Part shown: positions 52,126-63,970 of the stretch, piece after piece | Position numbering within the stretch: the first letter of the stretch is position 1 | Layout: every line of letters starts with the position of its first letter | DNA from: Dermanyssus gallinae | Taxonomy: Eukaryota; Arthropoda; Arachnida; Mesostigmata; Dermanyssidae | Assembly (NCBI GenBank): GCA_003439945.1 | Contig: QVRM01005991.1 | Span: forward strand, 45,685 to 109,684 | Direction: 5' to 3' | DNA length: 64,000 bases | Notes under the pieces: model-generated | Told to the model about the DNA's origin: nothing | The model's database searches: none | Seen by the model: only the letters and a program-made list of their open reading frames with translations | Translations under genes and position numbers: made by a program

Positions 52126-52870
52126 CACGGCGGTTACAAAATAGCAGTCAAAAGCTACGTCAAGTAAAGCGACGAGACAAATTGTCTTGTCCTCAGAAAC
52201 GTTGTCTACTTCCCACTATTGTTTTCAGCTTGTCTGGATATTCCCTGAACCGATTTTACTAAGTCTTTTGAAAACGTTATCTAAAAATGACACCTATGAT
52301 AACGGCCGATAGTTTCCCGAAGTTGGTTTTTACCGCCCTTACCTTTGTATAGCGGGAGTGCCGATTATATGTTAAGGCGTTCTGAAAACACCCCTGTTCT
52401 GATAAGCATATTAAAAATAATAGCTAGAGGGCCTAATAACGCGTCGAATTTAGTCAACTGAATTCGATTAGGCACGTTTACCCAGGCTTCAAAAGATCCA
52501 AAATCACACCGTTTGCAGCGTCCGCAGTTCTTGAGCTACGATAGCACTGAACGAAAATGCATTGGGCTCGGAGCTTAGCGACCGTCCTTTGGGGGAAGCC
52601 CAGTCGCGGCTTTAGCACCAATTGGGGTGACAAACTTGTTTAGTGCATCTATCACTTTCTGGGCTTTCCCGAGCTGCTCTATCCATTGCACGTCTTAGCT
52701 TAGCCAGTTCATGGTCAAACCCAAGAGCAAGATTTACCTTTTTCAGAGTCCTACGCTGCTTAACGAGAAATTTTCGTCGTACAGATATCGAAGCTCCCGG
52801 AAGTACGATCCGTAAACTTTATTCGAACCATCTTAGTCGACAGCGATAGGGCCCAGGTGTTTAAGAATAT
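52126..52870 (-). pseudogene. CR1/L2-like LINE remnant, linker and early RT (part 1)
   Basis: Minus-strand readings: RKFLVKQRRTLKKVNLALGF and LAKLRRAMDRAARESPE (basic linker), then LTKFDALLGPLAIIFNMLIR followed by TGVFSERL (the block before RT motif 2 in CR1/L2/Jockey elements), then a decayed KPTSGNYRPLS (the P-x2-YRP(I/L)S motif). Frames change several times. Ancestrally it joined 51490-51820. Confidence 0.7.
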
Positions 52871-54299
52871 TCACGCACTTCTCTTCACTTAGTCTAAAGT
52901 GCTTCGTTCTTAGCCGATTGTTCTGTGTTGCCTTTGTGAGACTCTATATAATCTTACAGTCTATATATCGTAGCAGTTTAGCCTTTTCCTACGTATATCA
53001 TAGACTCGTCTTAAAATCGTCTCCTAGCTGAATGGAGAACAAAAAATTATCTTAAGCGACTACCCTGAGACTCTCTAGTTACTTGTAACGCTGTTGTTTT
53101 TGAAATTAGCGGCTTGTATACCCACGTGCTACAATAAATCTTCTTGTTATAGTGCATCCCAATGGGATTGCCTCGAAAATGTATAAATGTCCTTTCCGTA
53201 CCTTCTGTGCGAACGAGTTCCCGTGAATGGCATGTGCAGTCACCTTTTTAAGACCAAGCGTTGCGGCACCAAAACACGGCGCGCTTGTATAACTATAATG
53301 ATATAATTTAGTTTATTTTTTTAAGGATTCCTGGTGGACATCGAAGTTAGCTTCTTATTTGTGTTTCGGGCATATGGCGACTGCCGTTTGGCTTGCGTAA
53401 CCGTAGCAGTCGGATACATTTTGAGCTTTCATGTAGAACTTTCCAGGTAATTTTTGATCATCTGATCGGCTTATTTATGAATTTGTTAAATAACAAAGAC
53501 CAGCGTTCTGCCTGAATCTTGCATTTTTTAGCTTCAGTGGCCTTGGGGACTGCCCTAATAAAGTTAAAGTTTAATGGCCCCCTTAATTAAGATAAATATC
53601 TGCAAAAAAATGGTCATTTTTGGAATGTTTGCGCATAGCAACTAGGGGCATCCTTCCGAGCGTTTCAGGTTTCTTCGCTTTGTGGTGTGCTGTACGATGG
53701 TTTTTGCCCTTAGTATTGCTTGCTATATCATAGAATTACTAAGTCATATTATCTATGTGACAGCATCGCTAGAGGGTTTTCTCGCACGCTATAGAATCTT
53801 CACTTAAGGGTCTCTAGAAAAACTGAATCTTGGCATTTGAGTTCACTCGAAGGTGAGTTTTTATTCATTCTTGGTCTACAAGCTAAACTATATCATTCGG
53901 CATTGGATAAGCCGAAACACCCACATTACAAGGAAAGGCCAGTTACCGTCTGGTTACCCGCCGTTCCTAGTAGCTCAATAGCGTTACTGCTCCTCAGGAT
54001 ACCGTCATCTCCTGCTGCATGTTACGGCCTCAATCGAGGATAACTGCTGAGCCATCTCGTCTAGTGCCGCCTGGTCTACGTCCAGTCCTTTCATTACCGT
54101 CATTACATGTACCTCTTTCTATCTCTCTCGGTTAGGCACACAACCGTAGTTTTGACATGACGGACTACGTGTTCCGGCCACTCCCCACTCATATTGGTAT
54201 TTCCTCAACGTTCTTTGCCTGGCCTATCCTGTCTTTTATCTCATTTATTTTTCTTTCATATTTTGCTTCCTGTACTGCTTACGTGCCACAACTTTCTAT
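52871..54299. other. No gene recognised
   Basis: No coding match. AT-rich with scattered short open frames. Confidence 0.35.
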
Positions 54300-55027
54300 A
54301 AGCGTATAACAGAAGTTCTGTTCTTCTCCGTCTGCTTTCTAGCCATCTTGGTTATCTTATTTTGTAGCGGTCTTTCCAAACCTCTCTTAGCCTTTGTTCT
54401 CTCATCTCCTCTGCTTCACACACATCACAGCCTCTGCTTGAGCTCGTCGTGCTCTCCGCGCAGAGCTTCACATTTGGCTCGAAGATCTTCTAGTGCTCCC
54501 TCTTCTCTAGGCTATCGCCAAGCCCTTCCTGATTCCTCACTCGTGAATACCTCTTATGCGATAGGTAGCTTTACGAAGTTTCTGCGCGAGTTCCTTTAAC
54601 TAAGTTTTGGTGTCAGAGGCTTTGCATAGTGCTGCCACTGGGCCACTGAATTATGGCTTGTTTTTGCCCTTCATGTCTCTGGCACCCTTTCCCTCTAAAT
54701 CATCCCTCTCCGGTGAGCCCTCCGCAAGCCACACATATTTTTGTTTCTCTGGGATTTTTTCCTAGACAATCGATTCATCGCGTTGTTTCCATTAGGACCA
54801 CTGGCCTCTCTACCAGTAGCGCCAGTAACGACGACCTCGTAACCCGATTTCGCTTTAAAAGTACTACTAAAGTTGCCGCCTAGTTGCACCGAGGGCGTTG
54901 GTGATTGAATGCGGCTGAGGAGCAGGTGGAAGAAATAGAGAAACTTGGGTTGACTATGGAAAACAGCCGCCGCTGCAGATGCCGGCGGCAACCAAGTCGC
55001 TCGCGTGTCGGGCTCTGCATACGCCAC
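54300..55027 (-). pseudogene. Possible LINE ORF1 remnant (coiled-coil-like)
   Basis: The minus-strand reading 55027-54695 (110 codons) has no motif. In another frame, EGALEDLRAKCEALRGEHDE looks like a coiled coil, followed by other charged segments. The arrangement could be a decayed ORF1 of an R1-like LINE. The call is weak. Confidence 0.25.
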
Positions 55028-55509
55028 TGACGATTACCAGAGACTGACTTCAGCATGCAACTACATCTCACGCCAAAGGCGTTAGCGGCGTGCCGGTAGG
55101 ACCATGAGGGTCTGCTGGACCTCATAGTCGAACCAGCGGACCTGAAGTCTGTTTGGTATTGGTCGTCGATTCTGCCATTTACTAATGAGTCATAAATTAG
55201 AATGTTAAAAAGAAACACTTTATTCTACGACTTGTCACAATTAATGCATGGGCCGTTGGATTTTGGCCGTAAATAAAAAAAAATACCTCAAAATACCGTT
55301 TCCTAATCCAATAATGACAAATAGGAAACAAAATATTTGTCTATATCATATATGCAAACGTGGTCTTTGGAGATAACGAAACTGACAAGAAAGCGTTTAT
55401 ACCTTTAATTTGTCTGGATCTCTTGCGTAAAGTTGTCGTCGCAACTTCCATTTTGTGCTTGTTCGATATCTCTCGATACGCATCATTGTGACTATTCTGC
55501 TAAACAATG
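55028..55509. other. No gene recognised
   Basis: No coding match or repeat other than the AT-rich lead-in to a TA tract. Confidence 0.35.
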
Positions 55510-55510
55510 A

Positions 55511-55542
<32 letters not shown>

Positions 55543-55612
55543 ATAGATATATATATATCTATATATATATACTATATATATATAAGCTAGATATATATAT
55601 ATATCTATATCT
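55510..55612. repeat. (TA)n microsatellite, compound
   Basis: TA runs with ACATA, CTATA and GATA interruptions, passing into a CT-rich tract. Confidence 0.9.
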
Positions 55613-55812
55613 ATCTATCTCTCTTCCCTATCTCTATACGATCGCTCTCTCTCTCTATCTCTCTCTCTCTCTCCCCTCTCTATCTCTCTATATCTCTCTC
55701 TCTCTCTTATCTATATCTCTGTCTCATCTCTCTCTCTCTCTCTCTCTATCCTCCTCTCCCTCTCCCTATCCTCTCCCTCCGGATATCTCTCTCTCCTCTC
55801 TCATCTCTCTCC
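55613..55812. repeat. (CT)n / pyrimidine-rich tract
   Basis: About 200 bp almost without purines on the + strand apart from TAT/CTA units. The 120-codon open frame across it (55455-55817) is a repeat artefact. Confidence 0.9.
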
Positions 55813-56147
55813 CGTAAGAAAATATATGTACATAGATTATCGACCAAAATATTAGTAATGTTGTGTAGCAAACTAAATTGTGTAGATACATTGTTCAGTC
55901 TAGTTTAGAAACAGCTTTCAGCAGAGTGAAACCCATTTAAGAAAGGCTACGTTTTCGCAACGGCCACTATCATTATTTTGCCTTCCGCAAAAACTGTATT
56001 GAAATACCTACCAATGTTTTTTTTTATTTCATTTTATAGTAATAATCATAATAAAGACCTCACAACTGTAACATTGTTTAACGTGTAATAATAAACAATA
56101 ATAATAAAACATTATTAATACCTATACCAGAATGTAATAAATTATAA

Positions 56148-56151
<4 letters not shown>
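55813..56151. other. No gene recognised
   Basis: AT-rich, with aataataat runs leading into a TA tract. Confidence 0.4.

Positions 56152-56185
<34 letters not shown>
56152..56185. repeat. (TA)n microsatellite
   Basis: About 17 TA units, joined directly by a T-run, which is the poly(A) of a minus-strand element. Confidence 0.95.
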
Positions 56186-56193
<8 letters not shown>

Positions 56194-56475
56194 TTTAATG
56201 CTGAAACCTCTCAGCATTATTATGGGGGAATACGGGAATTGTGATGTACATGCGTCACCACAGCCAGTGACTAGTGTGGGACTAACAAACCCACTAATAC
56301 CCGCCTCCCCGCCACCCCCAGGGAACGGTAACTGCTAGGCATTGCTTCGTATTCCTGGGAGTGGCCAGTTTGCCTCTCCTCCCTACTCCAGCCTTCCTAC
56401 AGTCGCCCTAGCCCGCTTTGGTGCGGGGCGGCGACTGTAGGCCGTTGACACCTTCCGCAGCCCGCCCGCCTGATG
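56186..56475 (-). mobile_element. R1-like LINE 3' tail ending in poly(A) at (TA)n
   Basis: In minus orientation it ends in about 13 A residues directly at (TA)n. It shares tagtgtgggact and cccactaa with the 3' UTR of the full copy (38326-38352). A GC-rich inverted segment (gccctagcccgctttggtgc) lies upstream. It continues into family B sequence. Confidence 0.6.
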
Positions 56476-56489
56476 TACACAGCCCGCTG

Positions 56490-57115
56490 GGGCATAACTC
56501 AATAGGGAGTTAGGTCCAGGCTTGGGCTGGTCCACCTAGCCAGGGTACCTCTCACCGAAGCGGCATTCTCCCTCTGAACATCTAATGACAGACTTTGCAG
56601 CAAATACTCGCCCGCCCTCTCGTCTCCTGTAGCAAGCGCAACTTTTCTCCCGATATCGTTAAGCAGTTTCGCAACCCAGGCCGCCCAATGTCTCGGATGC
56701 AAACAGTGAGAACAAGTGTGGATCACTGACGCTTAAATCTTTCTGCACTTGGCTGCTTTTGCTAGGGCTACCGCGTGTCCAAAACGGGCCGCGCCCGTAC
56801 GGACCAATAAAGGGGCTTAAGAGCAGGTTACGGTTGCATCCCACAACAACATTTGGCCCCGCTCGAAGGGAGTCAGGGTAATGCCATCAGGTCTCCTTCC
56901 ATCGTCTCTGACTAAACTAGGAAGCTTCAAGATGCATACGTGGTGTGCCGACCGTAGCCCTCTTCTAAATGTTACATTCAAGGATGAGTGGCGTGCGATT
57001 CTGCCTGAACTCCGCGGACAGGAAAGTTGCGGACCTAGGAAGTCGACCTCGTCACCGCATCTGCTTCGGTGTGGGGAGACTAGCTCTGCTCCTAACCTCT
57101 GCCCGATTAGTATTG
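56490..57115 (-). pseudogene. Family B element, C-terminal part, minus strand
   Basis: Decayed readings from 57115 downward: [54 protein letters not shown], then LLWDATVT, and from 56726 MIHTCSHCLHPRHW in a shifted frame leading to VALATGDERAGEYLLQSLSL, DVQRENAASVRGTLARW and a stop. The two halves of the PD-(D/E)XK-like core are recognisable. It shares its end with the copy at 28.4 kb, and its upstream neighbour (an R1-like tail) with the copy at 8.4 kb. Confidence 0.7.
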
Positions 57116-57375
57116 TGGAAGAGAGTGAATGCTTTTACGCACTGTCGCTACGAGTGCGGAGTGTTCCCCTCTCGAGCAGTGTGGCACTCGACCCTAGCGG
57201 TTGGATGTTGGTCCGCCAAGAACCCTACACACTAAACACGCCTCCTCCCCCCGCCCCTAAGCTTCACTCTCTAATGACCCACATATCCATTTGACTGCGA
57301 ACCCATTTGATTGCAAGCCACGTCATCTGTTGATCTCGTAAGCGCTATCCGTTCTCTTCCGTACCTGCCGAGCTC
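57116..57375 (-). mobile_element. R1-like LINE 3' untranslated region, minus strand
   Basis: Reverse complement matches 8050-8350 in blocks (ccgagctc, gatgacgtggcttgcaatc, gagagtgaagcttaggg, acactccgcactcgtagcgac). It is directly upstream of the family B fragment, as in the + strand copy at 8 kb. Confidence 0.65.
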
Positions 57376-57469
57376 GGTTTTATTTTTCATCATTGCAGAT
57401 GCCATTTCCTCGCCTAGCTTCAATGCTGATGCTGCATATATAATTTCGTTTCGACCTTAACAAAACAAC

Positions 57470-59974
57470 AGTGCTTTGCGGGGATCTCAACTGCCCTCTC
57501 GAAAAACCGGACAATGTTAGAACAGATGCACTTATCAGCACGTTAGCGTCCCGTTGTATGTGGGTGGTTTCCACAGCCGAGGAACCGACCAATGTAGCCC
57601 CACAAGGGAGGTCTACGATAGATATATTCGCCACAAACGCCAGACACGATAGCACCAGGTAAGAGGGTCCACAGTTAAACACTCTGGCCTTTGGTACTAG
57701 ACAACATCTTCCTGTTGCAATGTCGCTTACGGTACATTATCAGGCAGCAGGCCAAAGGCGGCAACGGTTAAACGCTGCCGTTGGCTCAACCCGCTTACTG
57801 GAGCTCTCGCCAGATGTTCTCTCTGTTCCGAACCCCCTGAATGTCGAAGTATATGCAACACAAGTTCAAAATGTCATACTGCACAGCGTGCGTCCCCAGC
57901 CGAGTAAACCTCAAAAAACCTGTTGGTATACCCGAGAATGTCGATCTCTGAAACACTGTATGATTCAGACATATATCTTGGCAAAAAATCGTCCGGAAAT
58001 AACCTTCCTGTATACGAATGTCAGTCGGATCTATAAAAAGGCGGTGCGTAGAGCTAAACTGGAGCACGAGATCGAAGCACAAAACAAGCTTCTCAAACAG
58101 TCCCAGCTTCATCCACATAAATGGCTACGCTCCGAGATGCGCTCAACAGCCTGTCCAGTATCACCTGAGAGGCTGCATAGTTATTTTTGACAGATGTTTG
58201 TCAGCTCATCAACGATTCCTAGTTGCATCGCGATATACGTACCCGTTTGAGGACAAAGGACAACCAAAGCTCGACAGGAGCTGGTTCGCCCTATCGGTAT
58301 CTCGGAGGTTGTGGATGTGATAATGAAAGCGCCGTCAGGAAAGGCTGCGGGCCCAGACCTCGTTCGGAATGAACATCTGCAGCAGGCGATTATTCTGGCT
58401 TCTTGTCTTGCTTCTCTCTTCAACGAAATCTTGAAGACATCGCACTTACCTGAAGAATGGAAAGTCAGCTTTTTAAGTGTGTTACCGAAGGGAAAAGGGG
58501 ATCCCTTGAAACCTTCGTCGTACCGTGGCATAGCAAAGAAAAGCGTCATTTACAAAGTACTGTCAGCATTGGTAGCACGTCGACTAGAAGGTTTTTTGGA
58601 AAGTATCAAGTGCTTGCCAGAGCAGCAGCACGGCTTTAGGCGAGGGAGGTCGACGATGACGGCTTGCTCCGTTCTTCTCAATAGTATTCAAATGACTCTC
58701 CAGGTTAAACGTAACTTTCTTTTGCTGTTTTTGTAGACTTGAAAGCGGCTTTTGATACGGCGTCACGAACAATAATCCTAGAGAAATTAGCGTTATGTGG
58801 TGTTTCAGCGGTAATACTGAAGTTATTACAAGCTATGCTGCAGGAGGGGTATGTAATCATCGACGACGGCGTAACTGAACACACCCCTATTACTCAGACT
58901 ACAGGAGTTGCACAAGGCGATAATCTTAGCCCTCTATTATTCTCAATATTGGTGAGCGATCTCCCGGACAAAGTCCAGCGTCGACACCCGCAAGTTAGTA
59001 CACTCATGTATGCTGATGACCTCGTCCTCTACTCCCGGAGTTGATTTCATCTGCAGCAATCGCTTGCTTCACTCCAAAAGTTTGTTGACCTAAATGCTCT
59101 AGTGATAACGTAGCAAAAACGAAAGCAATGCATTTTCGCCGCGGAGGTAGGCTCGCAGAAAAAGACGAATTGCGCTTAAGCTAGACACCAATAGATTTTG
59201 TTCAACATTTTTCTTATCTTGGAGTAATCCTTTCAACGCAGTGTTTAAATTTCACTAAATATATCGAGGTAAGAGCTCGTAAGGGCATTTTATCGTTTCA
59301 TAATATTCCAGAGCCTCATCGGTTGTCACTAGATGTCGCTCTCAAACTTTTTAATTTAAAGATTGCGCCGACCGCTGCTTACGGGATACAGGTCATATGG
59401 CCCCACCTATCGAAAGCAAATCTGGAAGTACTTGACAAAACTAAAGCCAGCTTTCTAAAAAGAGTGCTAGTAGTTTACCGCACTAATGCCGTTTGAAAGC
59501 GCCAGTGGTGTAGTGGAATCACACACGCTTACCAGTTTACCGCACTAGCCGCAATCGTCTTGTGTACCTGTTGGCCTCGACACCACTTATTGTGGAGAAG
59601 CTCAGGGCAACTTATGCTTTACCGAAAACGGAGGCCTTTGAGAATCATCTTGCCGAATGGGAGTATAAATTTGCGGATGTTGATTGGCGTTTTTATGAGA
59701 CTAAAGCGATGACTACAGACTACTGGAAGAGCCCATGTTGTAGAAACAGATATTTCGTTACTGGGTTTGCAATGCATGGATTTCATATGAAGATATGTAT
59801 ACGAAATGGGTGGCATGAGATATCAACCTATGCAGAAAATCATGTGATCTGTATTATCTCCAACAGTGTACAAAAGCAAAGTCGCTGATGAAAGTTACTT
59901 AGGAGAGCTGTAGCACAAATGTGCATAAACCAAATATTGGTTAATAAACAATACATTCAATATAATTTTGTTTA
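57470..59974 (+). pseudogene. Family A LINE with APE end, RT and finger
   Basis: The longest family A copy. 57471-57662 has LCGDLNCPLEKPDNVRTDAL and PQGRSTIDIFATNA, the GD-x-N and S-x-x-D parts of an APE endonuclease. 57720-58190 is the linker (HKWLRSEMRSTACPVSP). The RT continues with KAPSGKAAGPDLVRNEHLQ (58326 on), [77 protein letters not shown] and LMYADDLVLYS (intact YADD). After 59045 come the thumb and, from 59562, YLLASTPLIVEKL and a decayed finger (HGFHMKICIRNGWHE). About four frameshifts or stops plus a 48 bp tRNA-like insertion at 59486 break it. The 3' end has aataaac. Confidence 0.85.
59486..59533 (+). ncRNA. tRNA 5'-half-like insertion with 14 bp target duplication
   Basis: A 48 bp insert between two copies of agtttaccgcacta (59472-59485 and 59534-59547). 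The insert contains tggtgtagtgg, which fits a Pol III A-box. It can form a D-stem gtgt/acac around a nine-base loop with GG, and ends in what would be the anticodon arm. No B-box or 3' half is present. Confidence 0.65.
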
Positions 59975-60600
59975 TTCACGCATTAGTATCGATAATACCT
60001 AAGTACAAAGATTTGTCTCGGCGTCAGGAGCTCACAAATACGGTTACAAGAATTGCGTTGAGTGCAGGCCGACGAGCGCGTCACTCCGCTATAAATGACA
60101 CTTTTAGCCGCGCACTTAGGTCCGCCGGCTTCCCGTGCGTTCTAAAGCCCCCGGATCCTTCGAGAGATGATGGAAAAAGACCTGACGGTCTGACTTTGAC
60201 GCCCTTTGAGCGTGGCCGCATGCTTGTTTTGGACGAAACTGTAACCGACTCATTAGCCTCTTCGATGATCGGTGCAGGTGCGGACCGAGCAGGTCATGCC
60301 TCCAGGTTAGCTAAGGCTTATAAATGCAGAAAATACTCAAGCGTCGATTATCCGCACGAATTTGGTCCGTTGGCGTTCGAAACTATTCTCTCAGCTGAGC
60401 TCGGAGCTGCAGGCTCAAGCTGAATCAGCGGGTCGGTAAAAGCCTTAATCTTTCGACAGGAGACTCGAGGGCATCCGAATTCTTGCGTGATAGGCTGTCG
60501 CTTGACATTCAACGAGTAAACGCAGCGTCTGTTCGGGGCACATTGTTGAACTGGGCTAACCTTGGGTTAGAAAACCCGTGATCACACGTCTGCGCGGAGA
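59975..60600 (+). pseudogene. Family B element, C-terminal part
   Basis: 59968-60423 reads [79 protein letters not shown]. The frame then shifts, and GKSLNLSTGDSRASEFLRDR and LSLDIQRVNAASVRGTLLNW follow to a stop near 60582. The nuclease-like core reads RPD...VLDETVTDS, so its acidic residues remain. It starts directly after the 3' end of the family A copy, with no TA tract between. Confidence 0.75.
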
Positions 60601-60754
60601 CAATTGTCCACTTCAAAGTGCTAACATAGTGAAATTAGATAAATGAAAGTCAAGAGTCCATCACTGAAAAAAAAAAGAATTGTATAATATATAGACATAA
60701 ACAATATACAAAGTTATGATGACATTAAACGGGCCAGCTGATTTAGTCACAGAA

Positions 60755-60950
60755 TTGCGGGGCCTGACCTGCTCACAAGGAAACTGCTCAACGATGTCAG
60801 GAGAAGATTGATGCTTGCTACAGGAGACAAGAGAGCGGGCGAATATTTACTGCAACGTCTGCCCTATATATTCAGAGAGGGAATGCCGCTTCGATGAGAG
60901 GCACCCTGGCTAGGCGGACCAGCCCAAGCCTCATCATATATATTATCAGA
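60755..60950 (+). pseudogene. Family B 3'-terminal fragment
   Basis: Reads LLNDVRRRLMLATGDKRAGE, YLLQRLPYIF, then in another frame RGNAASMRGTLARRTSP. This matches the last 60 residues of family B copies of the 28.4/56.5 kb type. It is adjacent to the duplicated block that starts at about 60965. Confidence 0.7.
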
Positions 60951-60964
60951 CTACATTGTACGGG

Positions 60965-61642
60965 ATACCTTTACCCAGCACATCGGCGATAGGGCCGGCT
61001 ATAGCCTCTATTCATATACATAGGTAAAAGACCCTCGACGACTGTCTTTGAGTGCGGCCGTGCGTCTTTTGAGCTTAAGATTATGCCCATCTTGAGCTAC
61101 AGCCTTGGCAGGGCGTGGGGCCATCTGTGCTGCTAGAGAGATGTTTTACAGTATATTTGAAGCGGGTTCTTTGCTTACCGCGGACGGCAAGAAGCCGCTT
61201 TATGTGCCAGGGTCAGGCTTAGGTCACCTATTAGAAGACAGGTTCAGCAATTTCTGTTTGAGTGACAGGGAAAGTCACCGAGGCCAAAGGTAGCAGCAGT
61301 TGGATGTGTACCTCGCCAGGGAGCTTTGAGATGGAATGGGATGCACTAGCCGGCACGTGTACACAAGGTATATTGTGCATGGCTATCATCACCTGGTATG
61401 TTCGACCCAAGAATTTCACGAAGTTAGCAATCAATGTCGTTGCCGATTCTGCTCGCAGATATGCGCCAAATACAATGTAGCGAGCTGCCGTGTTTGTGAT
61501 AGGTTAGACGATGCATAGACACTGTCAGCACAAAAACGGAGAAAGTTGGGAACTTTGTCAGCTTTCTTGTGCTGATAGCTTTGTGCCATCGAAGAATTTG
61601 CCCAACTTGGTTAGTTCGAGGATTTTATAGTCATTTGAAATA
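60965..61642 (+). pseudogene. Family A (A2) LINE 3' part, paralogue of 11466-11990
   Basis: Matches the first copy from the cctttacccagc block onward (LSAA/VR, ILSYSLGRAWGHL, YLKRVLCLPRTARSRF) but is shorter and more decayed. It retains the finger lost from the first copy: RHVYTRYIVHGYHHLVCSTQ, FHEVSNQCRCRFCSQICAKY, followed by a stop near 61518 and a 3' UTR to about 61642. Confidence 0.8.
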
Positions 61643-63946
61643 AGCTTACATAGATATCTGTTTTGCAAACGTAGCAAACTTCTCAGAGGCGTAGTAAACG
61701 TTTCCAAAAAATGCCGGTTCTTCGTTGTCGATGTGCGACCGCTATACGATTATTTGGAACAGACGTGTCTAGTGGCAGTACCTATGGCTCGTTACTTTTT
61801 AACATATAGGAAACCGAAGCACACTGCATGTAAGTTATACGCTTAGTAATAAACATGGAGAGTACATCTCTTTATTGCTTTATTTTACACTACGCAAAAT
61901 AAAACAATATAAATAGCCTGACAAAAACAGCGATGGTGAACCTTAACCTTACAAAAACAACGATCTATAATAGCAAGACGTTCGTTTTAGGGCCGGTTGT
62001 CTGCTACACTGTCTGACTTTGCGAACGATCTCATTTCGTGTGTACTCGTTCCCTTGCGTTGACTACCATGCACGTATGTACTGTGCAGATAGTTTTAATC
62101 GGTAAGTGAACCTTATGCTGTTAGTGGACGCAACGAGACGCATTTAACTCTTATTTTCTTAAGTACAGGATTTCTTCTACTTAGTGAAGTGATTCAAATC
62201 AAAATCGACAGTTTTAGGCTATTGTTTACGAATACATTTTAAACTGGGAAATCATATATGTTTTTGAAAGCTGTCCGTTCAGTTCTAAAATAAAGAACAT
62301 TCGATGCTTTCTATGTGGGTAGTTTAACCAACACATATCTGTATTACGTTTAGAAAAATGCATTTGTTAGCTGAGGTTGGCCACTAACCCGCACTTTCTA
62401 GCAACTTTTAGAGTATGTATTAAAGTGGTTTTAATGGCGCTCTACCGGCCTTCATAAAATGAATCTAATTTATTGTAGAACTCTGCCAGTTTTGGTAATA
62501 TGCCGTTTTGATTTCAACTTAGCTTTTTACATCATTATTTCTAGTGGGTTCACAGAAATCCGAGAGGCAATATTTTTCTCTAAATTGCGTCAGTTAGAAA
62601 CGAAATAATAGCTGAGTAAACGTCTACTTAATTTGAATGTGATCTGACAGTACATTTAACCGACTCAACTATCTGACTGACAATCTTTATAGTTGTCCCA
62701 AATAGAAGAGTTATTTGCATTATTCATTACTTGCCTATACCAAGCACGGAGGGGTTGCTCATACAATGACGACGTTTTACCACTCGGTTTACCACGGATG
62801 GGTTAATCAGCGTTATTCAAGATGCCACTTACTGCTGGCGGTTAATCCGCATTTTTTTCAAATTCAAGAGTTCACTAAGGTCCTGTGCTCAGTCGCAGAG
62901 AACATTGACACATCTGTGTTCTTTTTGCGCCTGTTGTCCTCCGCCTCCCGAGGGTAGGAAGGATGACCGTCATTGGCGGTGATCATCCGGCAAAACCTTC
63001 TCAATTTTGCTGATGAGAAACGGTTTGAGCCTGGCTTTTGCCCCCAGCAGCGGACAGTACTGTTCGGCTATCACTACCAAGCTCTCGGAAGACAACGTTT
63101 CTTTGACGGATAGGGTCTTAATCTCAGAAGAACGCTGGCACCAACGCCCAGCAAGACGGCTTCGCTGCTGGATAAGCACCACCCGCGTCTTCACTTCTGT
63201 TTTGGCCTAGCCCTCCTCCGTGCCCTTGTCATCAATCACATCAGCAACAATGTTCGGTCTGCCATAGAAACGTTTTTACAAAGCTTAGCTGCGGCCTCTA
63301 TTATACTAGACCACGGCTTTTAAAAGACGTGCTGCTGTCCCCTACTCTATGGTCGCTGTCCTGGCCCAAGTCGTTGATTTTCTTCGCTGGGGCTCGTTTC
63401 TCTCCCCAATAGCGACCGCTCAACTTTAAGGCCCGATTTTTGCCCTCAAAAAGAAAGATGGCAGCGTGAAGCTCATCGCCTGCTCATCCAAAATCCAAAG
63501 GATGGGTGCAAAGATCGCATTATAAACAAGGCAGACATATCACGTATTCGGAGTGAGGTTTCGGCAAAATACGTTAAATTAGTAGAGATGGCACAACTGC
63601 TAATAACGGAAGCAAATAGAGAGACCGATAAAACATCGACTGATAGAAGTCAGAACGACTTGGTCTCACGCTGCAAAACTGTAGATAAACTGTAATGACC
63701 TGGAGGACCTTTTGTTAAGGAGATGTCTGAATGTTACATATTTTATCTTAAAACATTCTGAGAGACTCTTCTCCGGCTCAACATAGCGCGGTAGAAAATC
63801 ATGGCGACTCCGTCACATGAAAGATATGGCGACTTTTTTTCAAAAGCGAAGATCACCAATGCGTTTTGTTGCATCTTATTCAAGTCTGTTTTCTCATCAT
63901 ACATTCCTTGGTCGTCTAAATAGGGCCTCCTCTCGCCGACACAATA
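61643..63946 (+). repeat. Duplicated block, copy 2 (paralogue of 13003-15770)
   Basis: Collinear with copy 1 from agcttacatagatatctg to cgacacaata. It lacks the family B insertion that precedes copy 1, the TA-containing insert of about 300 bp, and about 95 bp near 63553. The left 1.1 kb shows no coding sequence. Confidence 0.8.
62880..63540 (+). pseudogene. Family B N-terminal and early RT region, copy 2
   Basis: Decayed readings EFTKVLCSVAEN, LNFADEKRFEPGFCPQQRTV, NNVRSAIETFLQSLAAASII, then LPSKRKMAA where copy 1 still reads FALKKKDGSV. The run RPIACS is further eroded. It shares its stops with copy 1 in part, and has additional frameshifts. Confidence 0.6.
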
Positions 63947-63970
63947 AGGGTTACAAAAAGGTCGACCGGA

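Noticed and set aside
55455..55817. 120-codon open frame rich in Leu and Ser
   Set aside because: It is a read-through of TA and CT simple repeats.
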